From the NCBI GenBank assembly GCA_035325995.1, contig DAOKYU010000008.1, positions 62,001-126,000 on the forward strand: 64,000 nt of DNA, read 5' to 3'. The translations under genes and the position numbers were made by a program. The DNA is from Thermodesulfobacteriota bacterium. Lineage in GTDB: Bacteria; Desulfobacterota_D; UBA1144; Nemesobacterales; UBA2774. Shown here piece by piece: positions 7,397 to 16,746 of the stretch; position 1 is the first letter of the stretch, and each line of letters begins with the position of its first letter. A model generated the notes under the pieces. That model had not been told where the DNA came from, searched no databases, and was given only the letters and a program-made list of their open reading frames with translations.

Positions 7397-8770
7397 TCAG
7401 CTTTGGCTTACGCTCGTAAACCTCGCTCGCGACTGACTTAATTCGCTCTCCTGGGCATGGGCGAAGCCGCCTATCGCAAAGAGCGCCCTCTCGGCCACGG
7501 CCCCCTTCCTCTCCGCCTTCCGCACCTTCCCCGGAAGGGCCGGGAAGAGTCCGAAATTGATGTTCATGGGCTGGAATTTCTTAATGCCCGCATCTGTTAT
7601 GTAACCGAGGAGCGACCCTATCGCCGTCTCCCTCGGCGGCACGGTCGGCTCTCTCCCCGAAGCGAGCCTCGCGGCGTTTATCCCCGCTATTATTCCCATG
7701 GCTGCCGATTCCGCATACCCCTCGACGCCGACGATCTGCCCCGCGAAAAACAGCATGGGGTCCGTCTTCGTCTGGAGCGTCGGCCGGAGAAGCGCGGGCG
7801 AATTAATATATGTGTTCCTGTGAACGCTCCCGTATCTCATGAACTCTGCGTTCTCGAGCCCGGGGATCATCCTGAATATGCGCCTCTGCTCGGGATACCT
7901 GAGCTTCGTCTGAAACCCGACGATGTTGAACATCGTCCCCTCCGGGTTCTCGGCCCGGAGCTGAATCACGGCAAAGGGCGTCTTCCCCGTCCGGGGGTCC
8001 TTAAGGCCGACGGGCTTTGCGGGCCCGAATCTCAGCGTATCGATTCCCCTCTCGACAATAACCTCGACGGGAAGGCAGCTCTCGAAATATATCCCCTTCT
8101 CGAAGTCCCTGGTCTCTATCTTCTCCGCGTTCGCAAGCTCCCGGACGAGCCTGTAATACTCCTCGCTGTCCAGGGGGCAGTTTAGATAATCCCCCTCTTC
8201 GGTCTCCCCGTCCTCGTAGCGGGACGCCCTGAAGACCTTCGTGTAGTCTATCGACTCCGCGTCCACGATGGGCGATATCGCGTCGTAAAAATAAAGGTCC
8301 GGCCCTTCCGACATCCCCCTTATTCTTTCCGAAAGGGCCTCCGACGTTAGCGGTCCCGTGGCAATAATATGCGGCCGCGTGAGATGCCCGGGTATCTCGG
8401 TGAATTCCTCCCTCACGAGCTCTATGAGCGGCTCCGCTTCTATCCTCTCCGTTATATATTCGGCAAACCTGACCCTGTCCACGGCAAGCGCCTTCCCCGC
8501 CGGGACGCGCGTCCTGTCGGCCGCCTCTATGACGAGAGAGCCGAGCCTCCTCATCTCCTCCTTCAGTATGCCGCTCGCGTTCTCCATTGAATCCGACTTG
8601 AGGGAATTGCTGCACACCAGCTCCCCGAGGTCCCCGGTGCTGTGCGCGGGCGACATCGTCCCCGGTCTCATCTCGTAGAGCCTGACGCCGATCCCGGCCT
8701 TCGCGGCCTGGTTCGCGGCCTCCACCCCGGCGAGCCCGCCGCCGGCTATAACGATCTTCGCTTCGGACAT
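7397..8770 (-). CDS. trmFO: tRNA (uracil-54-C5)-methyltransferase, folate/FAD-dependent
   Basis: A 457-residue flavoprotein that makes ribothymidine at position 54 of tRNA using methylenetetrahydrofolate and FADH2. The dinucleotide-binding GGGLAGVEAANQAA motif is at residues 10-23. The family signatures YEMRPGTMSPAH, LGELVCSNSLKSD (with the conserved Cys), YFDAISP-like FYDAISPIVDAESID, and GQIVGVEGYAESAAMGI near the C-terminus are all present. ATG at 8770 gives MSEAKIVIAGGG. It is transcribed away from the pilus operon. TrmFO replaces the SAM-dependent TrmA in many Gram-positives and some proteobacterial groups. Confidence 0.96.
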   Translation of the reverse strand: MSEAKIVIAGGGLAGVEAANQAAKAGIGVRLYEMRPGTMSPAHSTGDLGELVCSNSLKSDSMENASGILKEEMRRLGSLVIEAADRTRVPAGKALAVDRVRFAEYITERIEAEPLIELVREEFTEIPGHLTRPHIIATGPLTSEALSERIRGMSEGPDLYFYDAISPIVDAESIDYTKVFRASRYEDGETEEGDYLNCPLDSEEYYRLVRELANAEKIETRDFEKGIYFESCLPVEVIVERGIDTLRFGPAKPVGLKDPRTGKTPFAVIQLRAENPEGTMFNIVGFQTKLRYPEQRRIFRMIPGLENAEFMRYGSVHRNTYINSPALLRPTLQTKTDPMLFFAGQIVGVEGYAESAAMGIIAGINAARLASGREPTVPPRETAIGSLLGYITDAGIKKFQPMNINFGLFPALPGKVRKAERKGAVAERALFAIGGFAHAQESELSQSRARFTSVSQS

Positions 8771-8906
8771 GGCGTTTATTCTACCTGACCCGGATCGGCC
8801 TCATCACGGGCTATTCTCTATCGCCGCCGGCATTAAAAGGCCCTGTTTAAAATTTGTCCATCCCCCTCCCAAAAGCGCCTTGTGCTCGGTTGAAACGCAG
8901 CATTTG

Positions 8907-8942
8907 TGACAATTTGAGGACCGTTTCCCACAATATTTGTCA
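8907..8942. promoter_or_regulatory. Possible upstream activator site (inverted TGACAA...TTGTCA)
   Basis: TGACAA at 8907-8912 and its reverse complement TTGTCA at 8937-8942 lie about 100-130 bp upstream of the sigma-54 promoter match, the distance at which NtrC-type activators such as PilR usually bind. Binding is inferred, not shown. Confidence 0.3.
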
Positions 8943-9038
8943 TATGAAACACCTGCCGGAGCCGTACGGCGGGGGAAAGCCATGGTAAGGTATTGTTATT
9001 ATAGAAACTTGTATTCTTTAAGACGGGGCGGCGAGCTT

Positions 9039-9054
9039 TGGCATATAATTTGCT
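9039..9054 (+). promoter_or_regulatory. Sigma-54 (RpoN) promoter candidate for pilBTCSR
   Basis: TGGCAT-ATAAT-TTGCT matches the -24/-12 consensus TGGCAY-N5-TTGCW with the GG and GC dinucleotides exactly 12 bp apart. It lies about 285 bp before pilB. The operon itself encodes PilR, a sigma-54 activator, which makes autoregulation plausible. Confidence 0.65.
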
Positions 9055-9088
9055 AAAATATCATAATATATTGCGCTTTCAGCACGGA

Positions 9089-9117
9089 TTGACATTAAAA
9101 CGTAATAACAGTATACA
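9089..9117 (+). promoter_or_regulatory. Sigma-70 promoter candidate for pilBTCSR
   Basis: A perfect TTGACA (9089-9094) is followed after 17 bp by TATACA (9112-9117). It lies just downstream of the sigma-54 match, so the operon may have a housekeeping and a regulated start. Confidence 0.65.
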
Positions 9118-9340
9118 ATGTCATGGGATGGTGAATTGGAAGAATGACTTATAAAACCATGGATGGGAAGCCGGGGCTGTAGAGGCAGGTGCTCACAAAA
9201 TCGACAAAAGGCTTCCGTGGCGTGCCGAAACCGCCGGGCCGCATCCGCCGTTAATCCCCGTCAGGGCGTTCTCACCATCCCGCTGATTAATCCGTACGGC
9301 TCCGGCCGCGCAAAAGCGCCGGCGAAAGACACGTAAACGA

Positions 9341-11119
9341 GTGCAAGAGAATTACAGGATTCCGATGAAGGAACAACGAGTAAGCGCACAGATGGGCGAC
9401 ATACTGATCAAGGAAGACGTCATCAACCTCGATCAGCTCAAGACCGCCATACAGGAACAGAGGGAAACGGGCAAGAGGCTGGGCGAAACCCTCCTCAATC
9501 TCGGCTACATAGACGAGCACCAGCTCGTCGCCTACCTCAGCAAGCAGTATGGCGTTCCCGCAATCAACCTCGACCAGTTCGACATATCCCACGACATACT
9601 GAAGTCCGTAACCAGGGAAACGGCGATAAAGCACAAGCTCATTCCCATAAGCAAATCGGGCTCGACGCTCGTCGTCGCGATGTCCGACCCGTCCAACATA
9701 TTCGCCGTCGACGACCTCAAATTCGCCACCGGGAACAACATCGAAGTCGTGGTCACGTCCGAAAGGTCGATACGTAACGCCATAGAAAGGTTCTACGGCT
9801 CCCAGCAGGAATGGGAGGACGCCCAAAAGGCCCGCGAGAGCACGGCGGCGGTAGACAGGCTCCTCGGCGACCTCGACGATTTCCTCATCGAGATAAGCGG
9901 CGAGGAAAACATAGACATAAACGACCTCGAAAAGGCTTCCGAGGAAGCCCCGGTCATAAAGCTCGTAAACCACCTTCTCATGGATTCCATAAGGAAGGGC
10001 GCGAGCGACATACACATCGAGCCCTACGAAAAGGAGCTCCGCGTAAGGTACAGGATAGACGGCGTCCTCTACGACATCATGCGCCCGCCGCTAAAGCTCA
10101 AGAACGCGGTCACGTCCAGGATAAAGGTCATGTCCAACCTCGACATCGCCGAAAGGAGGCTTCCCCAGGACGGGCGAATAAAAGTGAAGCTCGGCCAGGG
10201 GAGGACGATGGAATACAGGGTATCCGTCGTCCCGACGCTCTTCGGCGAAAAGGTCGTAATGAGGATTCTCGACAAGGAATCCCTGAAGCTCGACCTCACC
10301 AAGCTCGGTTTCTACGACCAGCAGCTCGACGTATTCAAGAAATCCATATACCAGCCCTACGGCATGGTCCTCATAACCGGTCCCACGGGGAGCGGTAAAA
10401 CGACCACCCTCTACTCCTCTCTAATGGACCTTAACCGTACGGACGTCAACATCTCCACGGCCGAAGACCCGGTCGAGTACAGCCTTCCCGGCATAAACCA
10501 GGTCCAGGTGCACGAAGAGATAGGTCTCACTTTCGCCTCCTGCCTGAGGTCGTTTCTAAGGCAGGACCCCGACGTCATACTCGTCGGCGAAATAAGGGAC
10601 TACGAAACGGCCGAGATAGCGATAAAATCGGCGCTCACCGGGCACCTCGTCCTCTCGACCCTCCACACGAACGACGCGCCGTCCACGATAACGAGGCTCC
10701 TCAACATGGGCGTCGAGCCCTTCCTCGTAACGGCGTCGCTTAACTCCATCGTTGCGCAGAGGCTCGTCAGGGTCGCGTGCTCCTCCTGCAAGCAGCAGGT
10801 TGACGTCCCTCCGCAGCTGCTCATCGACCTCGGCGTTTCGCCCAAGGACGTTTCCGATTTCGTCGTCTACAAGGGCGTGGGCGAGGGGTGCAAGACGTGC
10901 TCCGGCACGGGCTACAAGGGCCGCCTCGCGGTGTTCGAAGTGATGGAGATAAACGAGGAGCTCAAGGAATTCATACTGAGCGGCGCCTCGGCTCTCGAAA
11001 TAAAACGCGAGGCCATAAGGCAGGGGATGATGACCTTAAGGCAAAGCGCACTCGTAAAGCTCAAGCAGGGCATAACCACCATAGAAGAAGTAGTGAGGAA
11101 CACGGCCGCCGATGACTGA
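9341..11119 (+). CDS. pilB: Type IV pilus assembly ATPase PilB
   Basis: The 592-residue extension ATPase of type IVa pili, a cytoplasmic hexamer driving pilin polymerisation. It has an N-terminal MshEN/GspE-N region (about 15-155), then the catalytic domain with Walker A GPTGSGKTTT (347-356), the Asp-box region and Walker B DPDVILVGEIRD (409-420), and the His box HLVLSTLHTND. A zinc-binding tetracysteine (Cys480, Cys483, Cys517, Cys520) is typical of PilB/GspE and absent from PilT. The start could be GTG 9341 or ATG 9365. The latter has AGGA seven bases upstream and may be the true start. It is the first gene of pilB-pilT-pilC-pilS-pilR. Confidence 0.95.
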   Translation: MQENYRIPMKEQRVSAQMGDILIKEDVINLDQLKTAIQEQRETGKRLGETLLNLGYIDEHQLVAYLSKQYGVPAINLDQFDISHDILKSVTRETAIKHKLIPISKSGSTLVVAMSDPSNIFAVDDLKFATGNNIEVVVTSERSIRNAIERFYGSQQEWEDAQKARESTAAVDRLLGDLDDFLIEISGEENIDINDLEKASEEAPVIKLVNHLLMDSIRKGASDIHIEPYEKELRVRYRIDGVLYDIMRPPLKLKNAVTSRIKVMSNLDIAERRLPQDGRIKVKLGQGRTMEYRVSVVPTLFGEKVVMRILDKESLKLDLTKLGFYDQQLDVFKKSIYQPYGMVLITGPTGSGKTTTLYSSLMDLNRTDVNISTAEDPVEYSLPGINQVQVHEEIGLTFASCLRSFLRQDPDVILVGEIRDYETAEIAIKSALTGHLVLSTLHTNDAPSTITRLLNMGVEPFLVTASLNSIVAQRLVRVACSSCKQQVDVPPQLLIDLGVSPKDVSDFVVYKGVGEGCKTCSGTGYKGRLAVFEVMEINEELKEFILSGASALEIKREAIRQGMMTLRQSALVKLKQGITTIEEVVRNTAADD

Positions 11120-11134
11120 TCGGAGAATATATAA

Positions 11135-12235
11135 ATGGGACTCGCAATAGATAAACTCTTAAAACTCGTTGTAGAGAACGGAGCGTCCGACCTTCACATC
11201 ACGGCGGGCGTCCCGCCGATGTTGAGGATCGACGGCAAGCTCGTGCCCGTAAAGCACCCTCCGCTCACCCCGCAGGAAACCAAGGACATCTGCTACAGCG
11301 TGCTGACGGACATGCAGAAGCACAGGTTCGAGGAGAACTGGGAGCTCGACTTCTCCTTCGGCCTCGAGAGCCTCGGGCGTTTCCGCGGCAACGTATTCAC
11401 GCAAAAGGGCGCGGTAGCCGGGGCGTTCAGGCTCCTCCCGTTCGTCCTCAAGAGCTACCAGGACCTGGGCCTCCCGCCCGTTCTCGCCGAGCTCGCACGA
11501 AAGCCGCGTGGCCTCATACTCGTAACCGGGCCCACCGGCTCGGGCAAGACGACCACCCTCGCGAGCGTCGTCGACCAGGTAAATAAAGAGCGCCACGAGC
11601 ACATAGTAACCATAGAAGACCCTATAGAATACGTATTCGACCACAAGAACTGCATAGTGAACCAGCGAGAAGTCGGGAGCGACACCAAGAGCTTCGCGAA
11701 CGCGCTGAAGAGCGTCCTCCGCGAAGACCCGGACGTCGTTCTCATCGGCGAGCTCCGCGACCTCGAAACGATAAAGATAGCGCTCACGCTCTCCGAGACG
11801 GGGCACCTCACGCTGGCGACGCTTCACACGAACACGGCTGTCCAGACGATTAACCGCGTCATCGACGTCTTCCCGCCCCACGAGCAGTCCCAGGTAAGGG
11901 CGCAGCTCTCCTTCGTCCTCGAAGGCATACTCTGCCAGACCCTCATTCCGAAGATAGGCGGCGGCAGGGTGCTTGCGGTCGAAGTGCTCGTCCCCAACCC
12001 GGCCATACGTAACCTCATCCGCGAGGACAAGGTCCACCAGATCTACTCCCAGCAGCAGATAGGCCAGGAAAAATGGAAGATGCAGACCTTGAACCAGTCC
12101 CTCACCGACCTCTACATGAGGAGGCTCATAACCCTCGAAGACGCCGTTTCCAAGTCACAGGAGCCGGACGAGATAAAACGCATGATCTCCGAGCGCTCCT
12201 CCGGCGATGGGGGAAAGGAAAGGGCTGCGAGGTGA
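11135..12235 (+). CDS. pilT: Type IV pilus retraction ATPase PilT
   Basis: The 366-residue retraction motor, standard PilT length. It has an N-terminal PAS-like region (SDLHITAGVPPMLRIDG), Walker A GPTGSGKT (132-139), Walker B DPDVVLIGELRD and His box GHLTLATLHTN. The C-terminal AIRNLIREDKVHQIYSQQQIG contains the conserved AIRNLIRE motif needed for retraction in studied PilT proteins. It lacks the PilB tetracysteine and starts 15 bp after pilB. Presence of pilT predicts twitching motility or retraction-dependent DNA uptake. Confidence 0.96.
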   Translation: MGLAIDKLLKLVVENGASDLHITAGVPPMLRIDGKLVPVKHPPLTPQETKDICYSVLTDMQKHRFEENWELDFSFGLESLGRFRGNVFTQKGAVAGAFRLLPFVLKSYQDLGLPPVLAELARKPRGLILVTGPTGSGKTTTLASVVDQVNKERHEHIVTIEDPIEYVFDHKNCIVNQREVGSDTKSFANALKSVLREDPDVVLIGELRDLETIKIALTLSETGHLTLATLHTNTAVQTINRVIDVFPPHEQSQVRAQLSFVLEGILCQTLIPKIGGGRVLAVEVLVPNPAIRNLIREDKVHQIYSQQQIGQEKWKMQTLNQSLTDLYMRRLITLEDAVSKSQEPDEIKRMISERSSGDGGKERAAR

Positions 12236-12308
12236 GGGATAAGATGCTCCATTCCTTCGTCACGAGTTTATCCCCCGATTTCCCGAAACGCCGGGGGAGG
12301 GTGCGCTG

Positions 12309-13523
12309 ATGCCCGTATTCGTCTGGCAGGGAAGGGCTGCGGGCGTCCTAAAGAAGGGCGAGATGGAGGCCCCCAGCAAGTCCGCTGTACTGGCGCGTCT
12401 CCGCCAGATGCAGATACAGCCCATCCCGAACCGCATAAAGGAAAAGGGAAAGCTCTTCGATTTCGCGCTCGCGCTGGGCGGCGTCTCGACGAGGGACCTC
12501 GTCGTCTTCACGCGCCAGCTCTCGACGATGATAGACGCAGGTCTTCCTCTCGTCCGCGGGCTCGACATCATAGCCTCACAGAACCCCAATAAAAAATTCA
12601 AGGAAATAGTGACGAGGGTAAAGGAAGACGTCGAGGGCGGCTCCACGTTCGCCGAGGCCCTCGGCAAGCATCCGAAGGTCTTCAGCAACCTCTACACGCA
12701 GCTCATAAGGGCGGGCGAGACGGGCGGCGTTCTCGACGTCATTCTCCAGAGGCTCGCCACGTATCTCGAAAAGATGGATTCCATAAAACGGAAGATAAAA
12801 GGGGCGATGATCTACCCCTCCATCGTCATCAGCGTCGCCATACTCGTCCTCGCAATCGTCATAATATTCGTGGTCCCGGTCTTCGCCGAAATGTTCAAGG
12901 ACATGGGGACGTCCCTCCCCGCCCTGACCCAGGCGGTCGTGGACCTCAGCTTCTTCATACGGCACAACATACTCTACATACTGATCGCGGTCGCGGCCGT
13001 ATTCTTCTTCACGGGATTCCTGTACAGCAGGTCCTACAGGGCGAGGAGGATATTCGACGCGTTTCTCTTAAAGCTCTGGCTCGTCGGGCCGCTCATGCTG
13101 AAAACGATAGTATCCCGGTTCTGCCGCACGCTCGCCACGCTCACGGCCGGCGGTATCGCGATACTCGACGGCCTCGAGATAACCGCCCGGGCCTCGGGAA
13201 ATATCATCACCGAAGAGGCCATAATGGACGCCAGGAAGGCCGTCAGCGAGGGCCAGACCCTCGCCGAGCCGCTCATGGCGAGGCCCAAGCTCTTCCCGCC
13301 GATGGTGGTCCAGATGATTTCGGTCGGCGAGCAGACGGGTGCCCTCGAAGACATGCTTAACAAAATCGCCGATTTCTACGAGGAGGAGGTTGATATCGCC
13401 GTCGCGTCCCTGCTTTCGGCGCTCGAGCCCCTCATGATAACTTTCCTCGGCGCCACGGTCGGCGTCATAGTCGTTTCCATGTACCTGCCTATGTTCAAAC
13501 TCATATCGGCGATGGCGGGATGA
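12309..13523 (+). CDS. pilC: Type IV pilus inner-membrane platform protein PilC
   Basis: A 404-residue platform protein of the T2SF/GspF family with two homologous cytoplasmic helical domains and three membrane helices. The first domain starts around LVVFTRQLSTMIDAGLPLVRGL and is repeated as FCRTLATLTAGGIAILDGLEI. Helices lie at about 175-195, 220-240 and 375-395. The family motif GEQTGALEDML (residues about 340) is intact. It couples PilB/PilT rotation to pilin insertion. A 73-bp gap with no feature separates it from pilT. ATG at 12309 gives MPVFVWQG, a usual PilC start. Confidence 0.95.
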   Translation: MPVFVWQGRAAGVLKKGEMEAPSKSAVLARLRQMQIQPIPNRIKEKGKLFDFALALGGVSTRDLVVFTRQLSTMIDAGLPLVRGLDIIASQNPNKKFKEIVTRVKEDVEGGSTFAEALGKHPKVFSNLYTQLIRAGETGGVLDVILQRLATYLEKMDSIKRKIKGAMIYPSIVISVAILVLAIVIIFVVPVFAEMFKDMGTSLPALTQAVVDLSFFIRHNILYILIAVAAVFFFTGFLYSRSYRARRIFDAFLLKLWLVGPLMLKTIVSRFCRTLATLTAGGIAILDGLEITARASGNIITEEAIMDARKAVSEGQTLAEPLMARPKLFPPMVVQMISVGEQTGALEDMLNKIADFYEEEVDIAVASLLSALEPLMITFLGATVGVIVVSMYLPMFKLISAMAG

Positions 13524-13627
13524 GCGCGCCGATTTCCGTGCGGGACGGTTCATGTCTGATGCATGTAGTCAACAGTAACCGCGTGCCGCTTTTTCGGCGG
13601 CCCGGATTGCAGGTGTCGGGGTAAAAG

Positions 13628-15268
13628 ATGAGAGTTCTTCAGGGCCCGGAAGCCGGGCTTAAAAGCGCGGTAGTCTTGAGGGTCATAGTGACCACGATAC
13701 TGCTCGGCTCGGGGGCCGCGATCTACTACGGCAAGGGGGCGAGGCAGGAGGCGTTTTACCTCGCCGTCGTGGTGGCCGCGGTATATTTCCTGAGCCTCGT
13801 GTATCTCCTCCTCCTGCCCCTCGTTTCCCGGTACCAGGCGGTCTTCAAGATAACGCAGATAGTATTCGACATGGCCCTCGCGTCCGTCGTGGTTTACATG
13901 ACAGGGGGCAGGACGAGCCCATTCATATTCCTTTACGTCCTCATAATAATCTATTCGAGCATAATCCTTAACAAGACGGCCAGCTACGTCACGGCTCTCG
14001 CGTCCGGGGTCATATACATCCTCATAGTCTTCACCAGGATGCGGCTCGAGATGCCCCCCGGGGCCGGGCATACGCTCCGGGATTCCATCTCCATGTGGGG
14101 CGAGGTAGGGCTCGTCTCGACATATTTCCACCTCACCGGCTTTCTCCTGATAGCCATACTCGCCGGTTACCTGTCCGAGCGGTTCAGCACAGCCGGAAAG
14201 GAGCTCGGCGAAAGCGAGCGCAGCCTCGAGATGCTCCGGAACCTCCACGAATACATCCTCCAGAGCCTGACGAGCGGCGTCATCACGCTCGACCTCCAGG
14301 GGAAGATCATATCGGTCAACAAAACAGGGCTCGAAATCCTCGGCATAGGCAGCGAGGGCGAAATCTACGGAAAACACCTCGGCGATTACATGTCGGGCCT
14401 TCACTTCGAGGACCTCATCGCGAGGAAAAGGGAGCAGATGCTCTACACGACCCCGGGCGGCGGAAAGCTCACGCTCGGCTTCTCGTCCTCGGACCTCAAG
14501 GACCCCGAGGGCACGACACAGGGATACATCATAATCTTCCAGGACCTCACCGAGGTAAAAGAGCTCGAAGACAGGCTCAGGACGTCCGAGAAAATGGCCC
14601 TACTAGGCCAGCTCGCCGCGGGCCTCGCGCACGAGCTCCGAAACCCCCTCTCGGCCATCAGCGGCGCCGTCGAAATCCTTAGCGCCGAGGTAAAACCGAC
14701 GGAAGAGAATCTCCGCCTTTCCAGGATGGCCACGCAGGAGGTCGAAAGGCTCAACCTCCTCGTCGAGGACTTCCTTATATTGACCATGCCCATACAAAAG
14801 CTGACGGCCTCCGTCGACCTCGGCCTCATAGTCGCCGATACGGCCGAGTCCTTCATCAAGACCATAAGGCGAAGCAACATCGAAATAATAAACGAGGTAC
14901 AGACCGGCATCTACGTCCAGGCCGACTCCTACAAGCTTAAACAGGCGCTCTGGAACCTGCTTACGAACTCCGTCGACGCCATGCCCGTTGGCGGCTCGAT
15001 AACAATCAAATCGAGCGTCGAGGACGGGAGCGTCGTGATAGAAATCACCGACGAGGGGAAGGGCATAGACGAGCGCCTCATATCCAGGATATTCGATCCC
15101 TTTTTCACGACGAAAGAAGTCGGCACGGGGCTCGGTCTTGCAATTGTACAAAAGGTTATAGAAGGTTATAATGGAAAGATAAACGTAGTAAGCTCCCAGG
15201 GAAAAGGGGCTACTTTCGTTATAACTTTGCCCCGATTTGAAGAGGCGCCTTCAGATGTTATCCATTGA
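13628..15268 (+). CDS. pilS: Sensor histidine kinase PilS
   Basis: A 546-residue membrane histidine kinase. Six hydrophobic helices occupy about residues 14-185, as in PilS. A PAS domain follows at about 205-310 (LQSLTSGVITLDLQGKIISVN), then the dimerisation domain with the phospho-acceptor His335 in GLAHELRNPLSAI. The ATPase domain has an N box LWNLLTNSVDA (441-451), G1 DEGKGI (475-480) and G2 GTGLGLAI (499-506). It would phosphorylate PilR, encoded 19 bp downstream. In Pseudomonas, PilS senses pilin in the membrane; whether that holds here is inference. It follows pilC after a featureless 104-bp gap. Confidence 0.93.
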   Translation: MRVLQGPEAGLKSAVVLRVIVTTILLGSGAAIYYGKGARQEAFYLAVVVAAVYFLSLVYLLLLPLVSRYQAVFKITQIVFDMALASVVVYMTGGRTSPFIFLYVLIIIYSSIILNKTASYVTALASGVIYILIVFTRMRLEMPPGAGHTLRDSISMWGEVGLVSTYFHLTGFLLIAILAGYLSERFSTAGKELGESERSLEMLRNLHEYILQSLTSGVITLDLQGKIISVNKTGLEILGIGSEGEIYGKHLGDYMSGLHFEDLIARKREQMLYTTPGGGKLTLGFSSSDLKDPEGTTQGYIIIFQDLTEVKELEDRLRTSEKMALLGQLAAGLAHELRNPLSAISGAVEILSAEVKPTEENLRLSRMATQEVERLNLLVEDFLILTMPIQKLTASVDLGLIVADTAESFIKTIRRSNIEIINEVQTGIYVQADSYKLKQALWNLLTNSVDAMPVGGSITIKSSVEDGSVVIEITDEGKGIDERLISRIFDPFFTTKEVGTGLGLAIVQKVIEGYNGKINVVSSQGKGATFVITLPRFEEAPSDVIH

Positions 15269-15287
15269 CCCGAACCGGAGGTTCTAG

Positions 15288-16709
15288 ATGTCGGAGAATG
15301 AAAGCCGTATCCTGGTCGTAGACGACGAGCCGGGAATGCGCGAATTCCTCGAAATCATGCTGCAAAAGGACGGCTACAACGTCGATACGGCGGCCGACGG
15401 TCCGGAGGCGATAGACAAAATAGAGCAGAGCCTTTTCGATCTGGCCATAGTGGACATCCAGATGCCCATACTGAACGGCATCGAGGTCTTAAAGAAGGTC
15501 AGCGAAAAGAGCCCCGACACGACGGTCATCATGGTCACCGCCTACGCTTCGCACGAAACCGCGATCGAGGCCATGAAGCTCGGCGCCTACGACTACATCA
15601 CGAAGCCGTTCAAGATCGACGAGATAAAGCTCGTAATAAAAAAGGCCCTCGACAAGAAGAAGCTCGAGCGCGAGAACACGCGGCTACGTAAAGAGCTCGA
15701 AACCCAGTACGGCTTCGGCAACATAATCGGCAGGAGCCCCGCCATAGTAAAGGTCTTCGAGCTCATAAAAAGGGTGGCGGAGCTCAACGTCAGCGTTCTC
15801 ATCACCGGCGAAAGCGGCACGGGCAAGGAGCTCGTCGCCCGCGCGGTCCACTACAGCGGCTCCCGCCGCGACAGGCCCTTCGTCCCCGTAAACTGCGGGG
15901 CCATTCCCGAGGCGCTCATGGAGAGCGAGCTCTTCGGGTACAAAAAAGGGGCCTTCACCGGCGCGATGAAGGACAAAAAAGGGTTATTCGAAGAGGCCCA
16001 TACGGGGACGATATTCCTCGACGAGATAGGCGACCTCCCGCTTCACCTCCAGGTAAAGCTCCTCCGCGTTCTCGAAGACAAGAAGGTAAGGCCGCTGGGC
16101 GGCACCGACGCCGTAACGGTCGACGTCAGGGTTATAGCCGCAACCAACAAAAAGCTCGAGGAAGAGGTCACGGCCGGCAGGTTCAGGGAAGACCTGTTCT
16201 ACAGGCTCAACGTTATAAAAATAATCCTCCCGGGGCTCAGGGAAAGGCGGATAGACGTCTCCCCGCTCGCCATACACTTCATAAACAAGTACTCCCTCGA
16301 AATGGGGAAGGACATACGGGGCATATCGCCCAAGGCGCTCGAAGTCCTCGAAAACTACCACTACCCGGGCAACGTGCGTGAGCTCGAAAACATCATAGCC
16401 CGCTGCGTCGCGCTCGAATCGTCCAACGTCATCAGGCAGGAAACCCTCCCTCAGCTCGTTACGGGCAAGGACTACCTCGACCTCGATACCAGCTTTTCGT
16501 CCAACTCCAGCCTCGACACCCTTCTCGGCGACGTCGAAAGGAAGATGATCGAAAAGGCGCTCCGTACGACGAACGGCAACAAAACCGAAGCCGCGAGGCT
16601 CCTCGGGATCACGCTCCGGTCCCTCCGGTACAGGCTCGCGAAGCACGAGCTCGACGACGACAACGAAGGCGAGGTCGATTCCATGGTCGACGAAGCCGGA
16701 GAGCTTTAA
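15288..16709 (+). CDS. pilR: Sigma-54-dependent response regulator PilR
   Basis: A 473-residue NtrC-family activator. The receiver domain (1-120) has the phospho-acceptor Asp56 in AIVDIQMP. The AAA+ domain (about 142-380) has Walker A GESGTGKE (174-181), the sigma-54-contacting GAFTGA loop (221-226) and Walker B TIFLDEIGDL. A Fis-type helix-turn-helix ends the protein (NKTEAARLLGITLRSLRYRL). The ATG at 15288 follows a GGAGG site. It lies last in the pil operon, which itself carries a sigma-54 promoter match, and a second match lies before the porin gene at 20721. Confidence 0.94.
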   Translation: MSENESRILVVDDEPGMREFLEIMLQKDGYNVDTAADGPEAIDKIEQSLFDLAIVDIQMPILNGIEVLKKVSEKSPDTTVIMVTAYASHETAIEAMKLGAYDYITKPFKIDEIKLVIKKALDKKKLERENTRLRKELETQYGFGNIIGRSPAIVKVFELIKRVAELNVSVLITGESGTGKELVARAVHYSGSRRDRPFVPVNCGAIPEALMESELFGYKKGAFTGAMKDKKGLFEEAHTGTIFLDEIGDLPLHLQVKLLRVLEDKKVRPLGGTDAVTVDVRVIAATNKKLEEEVTAGRFREDLFYRLNVIKIILPGLRERRIDVSPLAIHFINKYSLEMGKDIRGISPKALEVLENYHYPGNVRELENIIARCVALESSNVIRQETLPQLVTGKDYLDLDTSFSSNSSLDTLLGDVERKMIEKALRTTNGNKTEAARLLGITLRSLRYRLAKHELDDDNEGEVDSMVDEAGEL

Positions 16710-16746
16710 AGTCTTGGGGCAGGGAAGACGGCGGGGAAAATCCGGA

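Larger units (their letters stand above)
8771..9340. other. 570-bp intergenic control region of the pilus operon
   Basis: No gene is visible. The region holds an inverted TGACAA/TTGTCA pair (8907-8942), a sigma-54 promoter match (9039-9054), a sigma-70 promoter match (9089-9117) and a leader of over 200 nt before pilB. In the leader GGAAGCC (9166-9172) can pair with GGCTTCC (9210-9216). I could not match the leader to a known riboswitch; in particular the c-di-GMP GEMM core is not seen. Confidence 0.6.

Noticed and set aside
9118..9340. Lysine- or c-di-GMP-riboswitch in the pilB leader
   Set aside because: Fragments such as GTGCCGAAAC look like part of the lysine motif, but the rest of the core is missing, and no GEMM tetraloop/receptor is seen.
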